A stretch of 64,000 bases of DNA, from contig NC_015723.1 in the NCBI RefSeq assembly GCF_000219215.1, positions 2,418,001 to 2,482,000 on the forward strand, given 5' to 3'. This document shows, one piece after another, positions 8,831 to 20,672 of this stretch. The notes under the pieces are model-generated. The model did not search any database, had not been told where the DNA came from, and saw only the letters and a list, made by a program, of their open reading frames with translations. Source of the DNA: Cupriavidus necator N-1. GTDB lineage: Bacteria > Pseudomonadota > Gammaproteobacteria > Burkholderiales > Burkholderiaceae. The position numbers were made by a program, and so were the translations under genes. How positions within the stretch are numbered: the first letter of the stretch is position 1; every line of letters starts with the position of its first letter.

Positions 8831-9467
8831 ACACACCTGCATCGCCGGCAAAGGCGCCGCCATCCGCTTCGAGAACCTCGATACCGACCAGATCATCCCC
8901 AAGCAGTTTCTGCGCGGGATCGACAAGGCCGGGCTGGCCGAGGGCATCCTCTACGACCACCGCTTCGATGCCAGCGGCGCGCCGCACCCTGGCTTCGTGC
9001 TGAACCGGCCCGAGTACGCCGGCACCAGTATCCTGGTGAGCGGCGCCAACTTCGGCTGCGGCTCCAGCCGTGAGCACGCCGTCTGGGGCCTGCAGCAATT
9101 TGGCATCCGCGCCGTGATTGCGCCGAGCTTCGGCGAGATCTTCTATTCGAACGCGATGAACAACCGGCTGCTGCTGGTGATGCTGCCGCGTGAGGTGATC
9201 GAGCCGTTGATGAACGACGTGGATGCGGACGCGGGCAACACCATCAGCATCGATGTCGAGGCGATGCGGGTGCGCACTCCGTCTGGCGACTACGCCTTCG
9301 ACCTGTCGGCACGGCACCGCCGCATGTTTATCGAAGGGCTGGACATGATCGGCCTGTCGCTGCGGCAGCGCGGCGAGATCGAGCAGTTCATCCAGCAGTA
9401 CCGGGGCGCGTTCCCGTGGACAACGAACGTGGCCAGGCGCACGCGCGACCGCTTGGGCCCGACCTGA
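8823..9467 (+). CDS. LeuD-like small subunit of the same hydro-lyase
   Basis: Swivelling small subunit of the isopropylmalate dehydratase type, 214 residues. The family signature is seen as ENLDTDQIIPKQFLRGID near the N-terminus, then GANFGCGSSREHAVWGLQQFGIRAVIAPSF and FYSNAMNNRLL. It starts inside the last codons of the large subunit (ATGCCTGA, eight-base overlap), so the two are translationally coupled and should form one enzyme. Substrate is not shown by the sequence; see the large subunit entry. The operon ends here, with a stem-loop ten bases after the stop. Confidence 0.88.
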   Translation: MPEHTCIAGKGAAIRFENLDTDQIIPKQFLRGIDKAGLAEGILYDHRFDASGAPHPGFVLNRPEYAGTSILVSGANFGCGSSREHAVWGLQQFGIRAVIAPSFGEIFYSNAMNNRLLLVMLPREVIEPLMNDVDADAGNTISIDVEAMRVRTPSGDYAFDLSARHRRMFIEGLDMIGLSLRQRGEIEQFIQQYRGAFPWTTNVARRTRDRLGPT

Positions 9468-9476
9468 ACCCTGCCT

Positions 9477-9508
9477 TGCAAGCGCATCGCCTCCACGGTG
9501 CGCTTGCA
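9477..9508 (+). terminator. Stem-loop after the leuCD-like operon
   Basis: A perfect nine-base inverted repeat, TGCAAGCGC and GCGCTTGCA, is separated by 14 bases and begins ten bases after the LeuD-like stop. There is no run of T after it, so a Rho-independent terminator is not certain; it may instead stabilise the 3' end of the transcript. Confidence 0.4.
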
Positions 9509-9566
9509 CCATCGCAAACGACAAACATCAACCACCCACACTTCGTTCCCACACCACCGCCGCCGT

Positions 9567-9580
9567 TTGATGCCAGTCAA
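9567..9580. promoter_or_regulatory. FNR/DNR-type box upstream of nirS
   Basis: TTGATGCCAGTCAA matches the FNR/CRP-family consensus TTGAT-N4-ATCAA with one change (G for A in the right half). It is centred about 114 bases before the nirS ATG. A class II arrangement (-41.5) would put the transcript start near 9615, leaving a leader of about 70 bases. FNR- or DNR-type control of nirS under low oxygen or NO is established in denitrifiers; binding here is inferred from the motif. Confidence 0.7.
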
Positions 9581-9675
9581 TTCCATGTCGTCAGTGTGTC
9601 CGCATGCTTCCCACATGACGACAGGTGCCCGCCACCCAGGCATGGACACCGCGAAACCGCTTTCCTCACCGCTGA

Positions 9676-11352
<1,677 letters not shown>

Positions 11353-11364
11353 GCCGGCACCACC

Positions 11365-11727
11365 ATGCGTGATCACATCGCCTGGCGGCGCGCTGCACTG
11401 GCGGGGCTGGCAGCTGCCTTGCTGGGCGCAGCGCCCGGCGCGGCGGCCCAGCCCACCCCTGCCCGGCAGGCGCAGCTTGCGCACTGGCTGCGCGATGACT
11501 GCGGCGCCTGCCATGGCATGACGCTGCGCGGCGGGCTGGGCCCGCCGTTGACGCGCGAGGCGCTGTCCGGCAAGCCGCCCGCGGGCCTGATCGCCACCGT
11601 GCTGTACGGCCGTCCCGGCACCGCGATGCCGCCCTGGCAACCCTTCATGACGCAGGATGAAGCCCAATGGCTGATCGATCGACTGCAGGCCGGCAAGCCA
11701 GCGGCCGCCTCGCCGCAAGGCAACTGA
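11365..11727 (+). CDS. nirC: Small c-type cytochrome NirC
   Basis: Periplasmic monohaem cytochrome of 120 residues. A signal peptide ends near AAAQ at about residue 28; the haem motif is CGACH (residues 46-50) and a methionine in GTAMPPW is the likely sixth ligand. NirC proteins donate electrons to NirS or take part in haem d1 maturation. It begins 12 bases after nirS and overlaps the start of nirF by 61 bases, so all are one transcript. Confidence 0.9.
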   Translation: MRDHIAWRRAALAGLAAALLGAAPGAAAQPTPARQAQLAHWLRDDCGACHGMTLRGGLGPPLTREALSGKPPAGLIATVLYGRPGTAMPPWQPFMTQDEAQWLIDRLQAGKPAAASPQGN

Positions 11728-12902
11728 TCCGCGGCCTGGCCGCGGCCTTGTGCGCCACCGTTGCCGCCGCGCTGGTGGCGGGTTGTGCCAGCGCCCTGCG
11801 CGGCACCGGCGACCTGGGCGTGGTGGTGGAGCGCGCCGCCGGGCAGCTGCAGATTGTCGAGACCACCGGCATGACCCGGCTGGCAACGGTGGAAGGACTC
11901 GGCGACTTGTCCCACGCCAGCGTGGTGTTCTCGCGCGATGCACGCTACGCCTATGTCTTCGGCCGCGACGGGGGACTGACGCGCGTGGACCTGCTCAGCG
12001 CCCGCATCACCCACCGCATGCTGCAGGCGGGTAACAGCATCGGCGGCGCGATCTCGCAGGATGGCCGCGTGGTGGCCGCGCAGAACTACGCGCCTGGCGG
12101 CATCCGCCTGTTCGACGCACAGACCCTTGAACCGCTGGCTGACCTGCCGGCGATCGGCAATGACGGCCGCCGCTCCAAGGTGGTGGGCCTGGCCGACCTG
12201 CCCGGCCGCCGCTTTGCCGCCAGCCTGTTCGAATCCGGCGAGATCTGGATCATCGACGCCAGCGATCCGCGCCGGCCGCAGGTGACACGCCTGCCCGCCG
12301 GCCGCGAGCCGTACGACGGACTGGTCACGCCCGATGGCCGCTGGTACCTGGCCGGCCTGTTCGGTGAGGACGGCCTGGCGCTGGTCGACCTGTGGCAGGC
12401 GCCGCTGCTGTCGCGCCGCGTGCTCTCCGGCTACGGCCGCGGCAGCGCGCCGCTGCCGGTCTACAAGATGCCGCACCTGCGCGGCTGGGCCATGGCCCAG
12501 GGCATGGCCTGGCTGCCGGCGATCGGCCGTCATGAGGTGTTGGTGGCCGACCCCGCCAACGGCTGGCAGCAGGCCGCGCGCGTGCCGCTGGCCGGCCAGC
12601 CGGTCTTTGTGATGGCACGGCCAGACGGGCGCCAGGTCTGGGTCAACTTCGCCTTCCCCCACAACGACACGGTGCAGGTGATCGACACCGCCACGCGCCA
12701 GGTGGTGCGCACGCTGCATCCCTGCCGAGGCGTGCTGCACATGGAGTTCACACCCAAGGGCGAGTCGCTGTGGCTGTCCTGCCGCGACGACAACCGTGTC
12801 GAGGTCTACGACACCGCCAGCCTGGCGCGCATTGCCACGCTGCCCGCCGACAACCCCAGCGGCATCTTCTTCACCGTGCGCGCGCAACGGTTCGGCATGT
12901 AA
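11667..12902 (+). CDS. nirF: Haem d1 biosynthesis protein NirF, lipoprotein form
   Basis: Beta-propeller protein needed for a late step of haem d1 synthesis, 411 residues. It has a long positively charged N-terminus, a hydrophobic stretch and a lipobox LVAGC with Cys40, so it is probably a lipoprotein facing the periplasm. Blade motifs such as YAYVFGRDGGLTRVDL and PDGRWYLAGLFGEDGL match the cd1-propeller superfamily. The ATG at 11667 overlaps nirC by 61 bases; an in-frame TTG at 11748 lies just inside the hydrophobic part and would lose the charged region, so the upstream start is preferred. Functional detail comes from Paracoccus and Pseudomonas homologues. Confidence 0.9.
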   Translation: MADRSTAGRQASGRLAARQLIRGLAAALCATVAAALVAGCASALRGTGDLGVVVERAAGQLQIVETTGMTRLATVEGLGDLSHASVVFSRDARYAYVFGRDGGLTRVDLLSARITHRMLQAGNSIGGAISQDGRVVAAQNYAPGGIRLFDAQTLEPLADLPAIGNDGRRSKVVGLADLPGRRFAASLFESGEIWIIDASDPRRPQVTRLPAGREPYDGLVTPDGRWYLAGLFGEDGLALVDLWQAPLLSRRVLSGYGRGSAPLPVYKMPHLRGWAMAQGMAWLPAIGRHEVLVADPANGWQQAARVPLAGQPVFVMARPDGRQVWVNFAFPHNDTVQVIDTATRQVVRTLHPCRGVLHMEFTPKGESLWLSCRDDNRVEVYDTASLARIATLPADNPSGIFFTVRAQRFGM

Positions 12903-12909
12903 GGGCCCC

Positions 12910-13899
12910 ATGTACGATGAACTGAACCTCTACGACACCCTGCAGCGCGATTTCCCGCTGCAGCCGCGGCCCTACCAGGCGCTGGCCGGCAAGCTCGGCC
13001 TGTGTGAACACACGCTGCTGAGCCTGCTGGCGCGCGACCTGGGCAGCGGGCGCATCAGCCGCGTCGGCGCCGTGTTCGCGCCCAACGTGATCGGCGTCAG
13101 CACGCTGGCGGCGCTGTCCGTGCCGCCGGCCCAGCTGGACCGCGTGGCGGCGCGCGTCAGCGCCTGCGCGGCGGTCAGCCACAACTATGCGCGCAGCGGC
13201 CACCCGTACAACCTGTGGTTTGTCGCGGGCGCGCGCGAGCGACGCATGCTCGACGTCACGCTGGCGTCGATCGGGGACATGACCGGCCTGGCGCCGCTGG
13301 ACCTGCCCATGGCCCGCGAGTATCACATCGACCTCGGTTTCCCGCTCGCGCGCCCGGGCAGCGCACGCGCCCGCCGCGCAGCCAGCGCGGCCGCTCCCGC
13401 CGCACCTGTCGCCCTGGACGATGACGACTGGCGCCTGGTGGCAGCACTGGAAACCGGCCTGCCGCTGACGCCGCGCCCGTTCCACGCGCTGGCGGCGCAA
13501 GCGCGGATGCCGATGCCGCAGGTCCTGGAGCGGCTGGCGCGCTGGTCCGCGCAGGGCGTGATCCGGCGCTTGGGCGTAGTGCTGCAGCATGGGCGCTTCG
13601 GCTTCGGCCACAACGCCATGTGCGTGTGGGACGTGCCCGACGCGCACGTGGACGCCATCGGCATGCGGTTGGCCCGGCAGGCGCGCGTGACCCTGTGCTA
13701 CCGCCGCGCGCGCCGGCTGCCCGACTGGCCCTACAACCTGTTTGCGATGGTCCATGCGCGCAATGCGGAGGACTTGCAGCCCGCGCTGGCGCGCATCCAC
13801 GCCACCGCCGGGCTGGAACATGCGCCCGGGACCGTGCTGGTCGGCACGCGCTGCTACAAGCAGCGCGGCACACGCTATGCCATGCAGGTGTCGGCATGA
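12910..13899 (+). CDS. nirD: Fused sirohaem decarboxylase subunits NirD-NirL
   Basis: Two Lrp/AsnC-like halves in one 329-residue chain. The first half (to about 150) holds FPLQPRPYQALAGKLGL, RISRVGAVFAPN and HNYARSGHPYNLWFV. An Ala/Arg-rich linker (about 155-172) follows. The second half holds LPLTPRPFHALAAQA, IRRLGVVLQHGRFGFGHNAMCVWDVPD and CYRRARRLPDWPYNLFAMVHA. NirD and NirL with NirG and NirH decarboxylate sirohaem to didecarboxysirohaem, a haem d1 intermediate. Such NirDL fusions are known, for example in Paracoccus. The ATG lies eight bases after nirF and the stop overlaps nirG (ATGA). Confidence 0.92.
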   Translation: MYDELNLYDTLQRDFPLQPRPYQALAGKLGLCEHTLLSLLARDLGSGRISRVGAVFAPNVIGVSTLAALSVPPAQLDRVAARVSACAAVSHNYARSGHPYNLWFVAGARERRMLDVTLASIGDMTGLAPLDLPMAREYHIDLGFPLARPGSARARRAASAAAPAAPVALDDDDWRLVAALETGLPLTPRPFHALAAQARMPMPQVLERLARWSAQGVIRRLGVVLQHGRFGFGHNAMCVWDVPDAHVDAIGMRLARQARVTLCYRRARRLPDWPYNLFAMVHARNAEDLQPALARIHATAGLEHAPGTVLVGTRCYKQRGTRYAMQVSA

Positions 13900-14360
13900 C
13901 CCGTCCAATCGCAGCACTCGACCCGCTCGACCGCCGCATCATCAACGCGCTGCAGCGCGGCCTGCCACTGGTGCCGCATCCGTATGCCGAAGCCGCGTCG
14001 GCCCTCGGCATCACCGAGGCCGAACTGCTGGAGCGGCTGCGCGCGCTGCTTGCCGCAGGCGTGCTGACGCGCGTCGGCCCGCTGTACCAGATCGAGCGCG
14101 CAGGCGGAAGCTTCGTGCTGTGCGCCTGCCATACGCCAGCCGAACGGATTGAAGCTGTGATCGCCGCCGTCAACGCGCACCCCGAGGTCGCCCACCACTA
14201 TGCGCGGACGCATCACCTGAACCTGTGGTTCGTGCTGGCGGTGGCAAGGCCGGGGGAGGTCGCACCGGTGCTCGCGCGCATTGCCGCGGCGGCCGGCGTC
14301 GAGATCCTGCCGTTCCCGAAGGAACGCGAGTTCTTCGTCAACCTCTACCTGCCCGCCTGA
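13896..14360 (+). CDS. nirG: Sirohaem decarboxylase subunit NirG
   Basis: Lrp/AsnC-like protein of 154 residues, one of the sirohaem decarboxylase subunits. Seen are LDRRIINALQRGLPLVPHPYAEAASALGI at the start (helix-turn-helix region), VGPLYQIERAGGSFVLCACH in the middle, and the HHYARTHHLNLWFV motif with its conserved His, as in the NirD/NirG half of the family. It starts within the nirDL stop (ATGA) and its own stop overlaps the nirH start by one base, so it is translationally coupled on both sides. Confidence 0.9.
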   Translation: MTRPIAALDPLDRRIINALQRGLPLVPHPYAEAASALGITEAELLERLRALLAAGVLTRVGPLYQIERAGGSFVLCACHTPAERIEAVIAAVNAHPEVAHHYARTHHLNLWFVLAVARPGEVAPVLARIAAAAGVEILPFPKEREFFVNLYLPA

Positions 14361-14860
14361 TGTCCGAGCCTGTCGATCCCGTCGACCTGGCGCTGATCCG
14401 CGCCACGCAAGCCGGCCTGCCGCTGGTGCCGGCGCCCTATGCGGCGGTGGCCTGCGAACTCGGCCTGACCGAGCACGAGGTGATCACGCGGCTGGCTGCG
14501 ATGCAGGCGCGCGGCGTTCTGCGCCGTATCGGCGCCGTGCCCAACCACTACCGGCTGGGCTGGCGCGCCAACGGCATGACCGTGTGGGACGTGGACGATG
14601 CGTGCATTGACACGCTGGGCGAGCGCATCGGCGCCCTGCCCTTCGTCAGCCATTGCTATCGCCGTCCGCGCCACTTGCCGAATTGGCCCTACAACCTGTT
14701 CGCGATGGTCCATGCGCGCTCCCGCGAAGACGCCGCGCCGCAGGTTGCCGCGATCGCGGCACTGCTTGGCGACGCCTGCCGCGCGCACGACGTGCTGTGG
14801 TCCACCCGCATCCTCAAGAAAACCGGGCTGCGCCTGCCGTCGCCCGGCCCAGACCAATAG
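14360..14860 (+). CDS. nirH: Sirohaem decarboxylase subunit NirH
   Basis: Product of 166 residues of the NirL/NirH half of the sirohaem decarboxylase family. It has LPLVPAPYAAVACELGLTE, VLRRIGAVPNHYRLGWRANGMTVWDVDD, and SHCYRRPRHLPNWPYNLFAMVHAR, nearly parallel to the second half of the NirDL fusion. Its ATG overlaps the nirG stop (TGATG). Together NirDL, NirG and NirH remove the acetate carboxyls of sirohaem rings A and B. Confidence 0.9.
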   Translation: MSEPVDPVDLALIRATQAGLPLVPAPYAAVACELGLTEHEVITRLAAMQARGVLRRIGAVPNHYRLGWRANGMTVWDVDDACIDTLGERIGALPFVSHCYRRPRHLPNWPYNLFAMVHARSREDAAPQVAAIAALLGDACRAHDVLWSTRILKKTGLRLPSPGPDQ

Positions 14861-14872
14861 GAAACCCCGCCC

Positions 14873-16036
14873 ATGTTCCGCCTGTCCCGCTTCATGGAAG
14901 CCCTGCGCGATGCCGGCCCGGTGCCGCCGCCGCGCAAGCCCGCCGGCCCGGTGGTGATCTGGAACCTGATCCGCCGCTGCAACCTCAACTGCCGGCATTG
15001 CTATGCCACCTCCGCCGACACGGACTTTAAGGGCGAGCTGGATACCGCCGAGGCGCTGCGCGTGCTCGACCAGCTGCGCGATGCGCGCGTGCCCGCGCTG
15101 ATCCTGTCCGGGGGCGAACCGCTGCTGCGGCCTGACCTCTATGAGATTGCCGCACGGGCGCGCGCGCTCGGCTTCCACCTGTCGCTGTCATCCAACGGCA
15201 CGCTGCTTGATGCAGGGCATGCCGCCCGGCTCGCGGCAGCGGGCTTCGACTACGTCGGCGTCAGCCTGGACGGCTTGCCCGCCACGCACGACCGGTTCCG
15301 CCGCAGCGACGGCGCCTTTGCGCAGGCGCTGGCCGGCCTGCGCGCCGCGCGTGCGGCCGGCCTGCGCGTGGGCGTGCGCATGACGCTGACCGAAGCCAAC
15401 GCGGCGCAACTGCCCGACTTGGTGGCCCTGACCGAACGCGAGGGCATCGACAAGTTCTACCTGTCTCACTTCAACTATGCCGGCCGTGCGCGCAGCCATC
15501 GCGCCGAAGACGCGCACCATGCCCGCACCCGCGCCGCGCTCGACTGGCTGTTCGACCACGTCTGGCAGCGCACGCAGCAGGGCCATGCGGGCGACTTCGT
15601 CACCGGCAACAACGATGCGGATGGCGTGTACCTGCTGTACTGGATCGCCAGGCGCCTGCCGCATCGCCTGGCCGATATGCGCCAGCGGCTGGAACACTGG
15701 GGCGGCAACGCCACCGGCGTCGGCGTGGCCAATATCGACAACCTGGGCAATGTCCATCCCGACACGATGTGGTGGCACGTGACCGTGGGCAATGTGCGCG
15801 AGCGGCCGTTCGGCGATATCTGGGCCAGCCGCGCCGATCCGCTGATGGCGGGCCTGGCCAGCACGCCGCGTCCGCTGCAGGGGCGTTGCGCCGGCTGCGC
15901 ATATCGCGCCATCTGCAACGGCAACACCCGGGTGCGCGCCTTTGCGCTGACGGGCAACCCCTGGGCGGAGGACCCGGGTTGCTACCTGAGCGATGACGAG
16001 ATCGCGCATACGCCGGGCACGGAGGTCGCAGCATGA
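14873..16036 (+). CDS. nirJ: Radical SAM haem d1 biosynthesis protein NirJ
   Basis: Radical SAM enzyme of 387 residues acting in the cytoplasm on didecarboxysirohaem, replacing propionate side chains on the way to haem d1. The [4Fe-4S]-SAM motif is Cys36-X3-Cys40-X2-Cys43 (CNLNCRHCY), followed by ILSGGEPLLRPDL and VGVSLDGLPATHDRFR. A C-terminal SPASM-like cysteine cluster is visible as GRCAGCAYRAICNGN and GCYLSDDE, expected to bind a second cluster. It begins 12 bases after nirH and its stop overlaps nirN by four bases (ATGA). Confidence 0.94.
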   Translation: MFRLSRFMEALRDAGPVPPPRKPAGPVVIWNLIRRCNLNCRHCYATSADTDFKGELDTAEALRVLDQLRDARVPALILSGGEPLLRPDLYEIAARARALGFHLSLSSNGTLLDAGHAARLAAAGFDYVGVSLDGLPATHDRFRRSDGAFAQALAGLRAARAAGLRVGVRMTLTEANAAQLPDLVALTEREGIDKFYLSHFNYAGRARSHRAEDAHHARTRAALDWLFDHVWQRTQQGHAGDFVTGNNDADGVYLLYWIARRLPHRLADMRQRLEHWGGNATGVGVANIDNLGNVHPDTMWWHVTVGNVRERPFGDIWASRADPLMAGLASTPRPLQGRCAGCAYRAICNGNTRVRAFALTGNPWAEDPGCYLSDDEIAHTPGTEVAA

Positions 16037-17532
16037 AGACCGTGCTCCGATGGCTGATCGCCCTGGCCTTTGCCGGCGCCGCGCAATCCGCCATGGCCGC
16101 CGAACCCACGGCGGTCTACAGCCAGCACTGCGCCACCTGCCATGGCACCGACCGCCTCGGCGCCATGGGCCCCGCGCTGCTGCCGGAGAGCCTGGAACGC
16201 CTGCGCGCCAGCGAACTTGACCAGGTGCTGCACGATGGCCGCGCCGCCACGCAGATGCCGGCATTCGCCGGCACGCTGGCCGAACCCGACTTGCAGGCGC
16301 TGGCGCGCTGGCTGCGCACGGCGCCCGCAGCCACGCCGCAATGGAAGGCAGAGGCCATTCGCGCCAGCCATATCGTCCACCACGCCCCCGGCAGCCTGCC
16401 GGCACGGCCCGTGTTCAGCGCCGATCCGCAAAACCTGTTCGTGGTGGTGGAGGCCGGCAGCCATCATGTGACCGTGCTGGACGGGGATCGGCTGGCACCG
16501 GTCCATCGCTTTGCCACCCGCTTTGCGCTGCACGGCGGCCCCAAGTTCAGCCGCGACGGCCGCTATGTCTACATGGCCAGCCGCGATGGCTGGGTCAGCA
16601 AATACGACGTGTGGAACCTGGCCTATGTGGCGGAGATCCGGGCCGGTGTGAACACGCGCAACGTCGCCGTCAGCGACGACGGCCGCTGGGTGCTGGCCGG
16701 CAATACGCTGCCGCGCACGCTGGTGCTGCTCCATGCCGAAGACCTGTCGCTGGCGCGGGTGATCGACGTGAGGGGGCGCGATGGCGAGGCCTCGCGCGTC
16801 TCCGCCGTCTACGACGCCGCGCCGCGCCACAGCTTTATTGCCGCGCTGAAGGATATCGCCGAGGTCTGGGAGATTCCGTATGCCGATGCGGCCGGCGCGC
16901 CGCTGCCCGCGCTGGCACCGCGCGTAGTGGTGCTGGATGATGTGCTCGATGACTTCTTCTTCGACCAGTCCTATCGCCATATCCTGGGCGCTTCGCGCAA
17001 AGGTGGCGGACAAGTGATCGACCTGCAGAAGGGCCGCAAGGTTGCGGCGCTTGCGCTTGGCGGCATGCCGCACCTGGGCAGCGGCATCACCTGGCAGCGC
17101 GATGGCCGTGAAGTGATGGCCTCGCCCGACCTCGGGCAGGGGCGCATCACGGTGATCGACATGCAGGCCTGGCATACGATCGCCACCATACCAACCAACG
17201 GCCCGGGCTTTTTCCTGCGCAGCCATGAAAACAACCCCTACGCCTGGGCCGACGCCATGATGAGCCCGAAGCGCGACACGCTGCAGGTGATCGACAAGCA
17301 AAGCCTGCGGGTGGTCGGCAGCGTCACGCCGAGCCCTGGGCGCACCGCCGCCCACGTCGAATTCACGCGCGACGGGCGCTACGCGCTGGTCAGCCTGATG
17401 GAGCGCGACGGCGCCATCGTGGTGTACGACGCGGCCACCTTGCAGGAGGTCAGGCGCCTGCCGATGGACAAGCCAATCGGCAAGTACAACGTCTTCAACA
17501 AGACCACGCGCTCGGCCGGCACCAGCCACTGA
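16033..17532 (+). CDS. nirN: Dihydro-haem d1 dehydrogenase NirN
   Basis: Periplasmic NirS-like protein of 499 residues that carries out the last step of haem d1 formation (introducing the acrylate double bond) and helps pass the cofactor to NirS. It has a signal peptide (about 1-23), a c-type haem motif CATCH near residue 33, and a d1-type propeller with GGPKFSRDGRYVYMASRDGWVSKYD and PGFFLRSHENNPYAW. It is shorter than NirS and lacks its catalytic His blocks. A GGAGG site lies seven bases before the ATG, which overlaps the nirJ stop. Confidence 0.92.
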   Translation: MKTVLRWLIALAFAGAAQSAMAAEPTAVYSQHCATCHGTDRLGAMGPALLPESLERLRASELDQVLHDGRAATQMPAFAGTLAEPDLQALARWLRTAPAATPQWKAEAIRASHIVHHAPGSLPARPVFSADPQNLFVVVEAGSHHVTVLDGDRLAPVHRFATRFALHGGPKFSRDGRYVYMASRDGWVSKYDVWNLAYVAEIRAGVNTRNVAVSDDGRWVLAGNTLPRTLVLLHAEDLSLARVIDVRGRDGEASRVSAVYDAAPRHSFIAALKDIAEVWEIPYADAAGAPLPALAPRVVVLDDVLDDFFFDQSYRHILGASRKGGGQVIDLQKGRKVAALALGGMPHLGSGITWQRDGREVMASPDLGQGRITVIDMQAWHTIATIPTNGPGFFLRSHENNPYAWADAMMSPKRDTLQVIDKQSLRVVGSVTPSPGRTAAHVEFTRDGRYALVSLMERDGAIVVYDAATLQEVRRLPMDKPIGKYNVFNKTTRSAGTSH

Positions 17533-17567
17533 GCCGGCGTGGTGATGCCCCATTGCAGGAGGCCAAG

Positions 17568-18341
17568 ATGAATTCCCCCCTGAAGCCCGGCAAGGTCTGG
17601 CTGGTCGGCGTCGGCCCCGGCAGCCCGGACCTGGTCACGGTACGCGCCATGCGCGCGCTGGCCGCGGCCGAGGTCTGGCTGGTCGATGACCTGGTCGCGC
17701 CGGAGATGTCCTGCTATGCCAGCCCCGGCACCCATGTGGAGTGGGTCGGCAAGCGCGGCGGGCGCTGCTCGGTCAGCCAGGAACGCATCCAGCAGCTGAC
17801 GCTGCAGCATGCGCTGGCCGGCCGCAACGTGGCGCGCGTCAAGGGCGGAGATCCGCTGCTGTTCGGGCGCGGCGGCGAAGAAGCGGCCTTCCTGCGCGGC
17901 CACGGCGTGGCCGTCGAGATCGTCAACGGCATCAGCAGCGGCATGGCCGCCGCGCAGGCACTGGGGATTGCGCTGACCCACCGCGCGCACTGCCATGGCG
18001 TGACCTTTGTCACCGGCCATACCAGCGCGCACGGCTCGCCCGACTGGCAGGCGCTGGTGCGTGGCGGCACCACGCTGGTGATCTATATGGGCATGAGCCG
18101 GATCGCGGCGATCCGCGACGGCTTGCTGGCGGCGGGCATGTGCAGCAACATGCCAGCGGCGGTGGTGATGCATGCCGGCAGCGAGCAGTCACGCAGCTGG
18201 ACCGGCTCGCTCGGCACGCTCGCCGAATCGCTCGCAGCGGGGCTGGCCAGCCCGGCCGTGGTGCTGGTGGGTGGGGTGGTCGGAGACACGCTGCAGGCGG
18301 TCCAGGCGATGGTGCCGGGTGCCGGCGCGCTGGTAGCGTAG
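17568..18341 (+). CDS. nirE: Uroporphyrinogen-III C-methyltransferase NirE
   Basis: SAM-dependent methyltransferase (SUMT, CobA/NirE family) of 257 residues making precorrin-2, the entry step from haem precursors toward sirohaem and haem d1. Family blocks are VWLVGVGPGSPDLVTVRAMRAL, the VKGGDPLLFGRGGEE loop, and GISSGMAAAQALGIALTHR. I set the start at ATG 17568, seven bases or so after a strong AGGAGG; a TTG at 17553 is upstream of that site. As the last gene of the nir operon it makes the pathway self-contained: NirE, then sirohaem formation by housekeeping CysG, then NirDL/G/H, NirJ, NirF and NirN. Confidence 0.93.
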   Translation: MNSPLKPGKVWLVGVGPGSPDLVTVRAMRALAAAEVWLVDDLVAPEMSCYASPGTHVEWVGKRGGRCSVSQERIQQLTLQHALAGRNVARVKGGDPLLFGRGGEEAAFLRGHGVAVEIVNGISSGMAAAQALGIALTHRAHCHGVTFVTGHTSAHGSPDWQALVRGGTTLVIYMGMSRIAAIRDGLLAAGMCSNMPAAVVMHAGSEQSRSWTGSLGTLAESLAAGLASPAVVLVGGVVGDTLQAVQAMVPGAGALVA

Positions 18342-18385
18342 CGTTGGCTGCCGGCAAGTGCTACCGAGTTCCGGGAACCCGATTG

Positions 18386-18421
18386 TTTGCTCCCTCTCCC
18401 GCTCGCGGGAGAGGGAGCAAA
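18386..18421. repeat. Perfect 17-base palindromic stem between nirE and pobA
   Basis: Arms TTTGCTCCCTCTCCCGC and GCGGGAGAGGGAGCAAA are exact complements with only two bases (TC) between them. It sits between the convergent stops of nirE and pobA. It has no T tract beyond the arm, so it may act as a bidirectional terminator. The core also resembles dispersed intergenic palindromes seen in many proteobacterial genomes. Confidence 0.7.
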
Positions 18422-18466
18422 CCCGCAGCATGCAAAAGCTGTCAGCAATCGCGCAGCGCACTCAGC

Positions 18467-20668
<2,202 letters not shown>

Positions 20669-20672
20669 CCGG

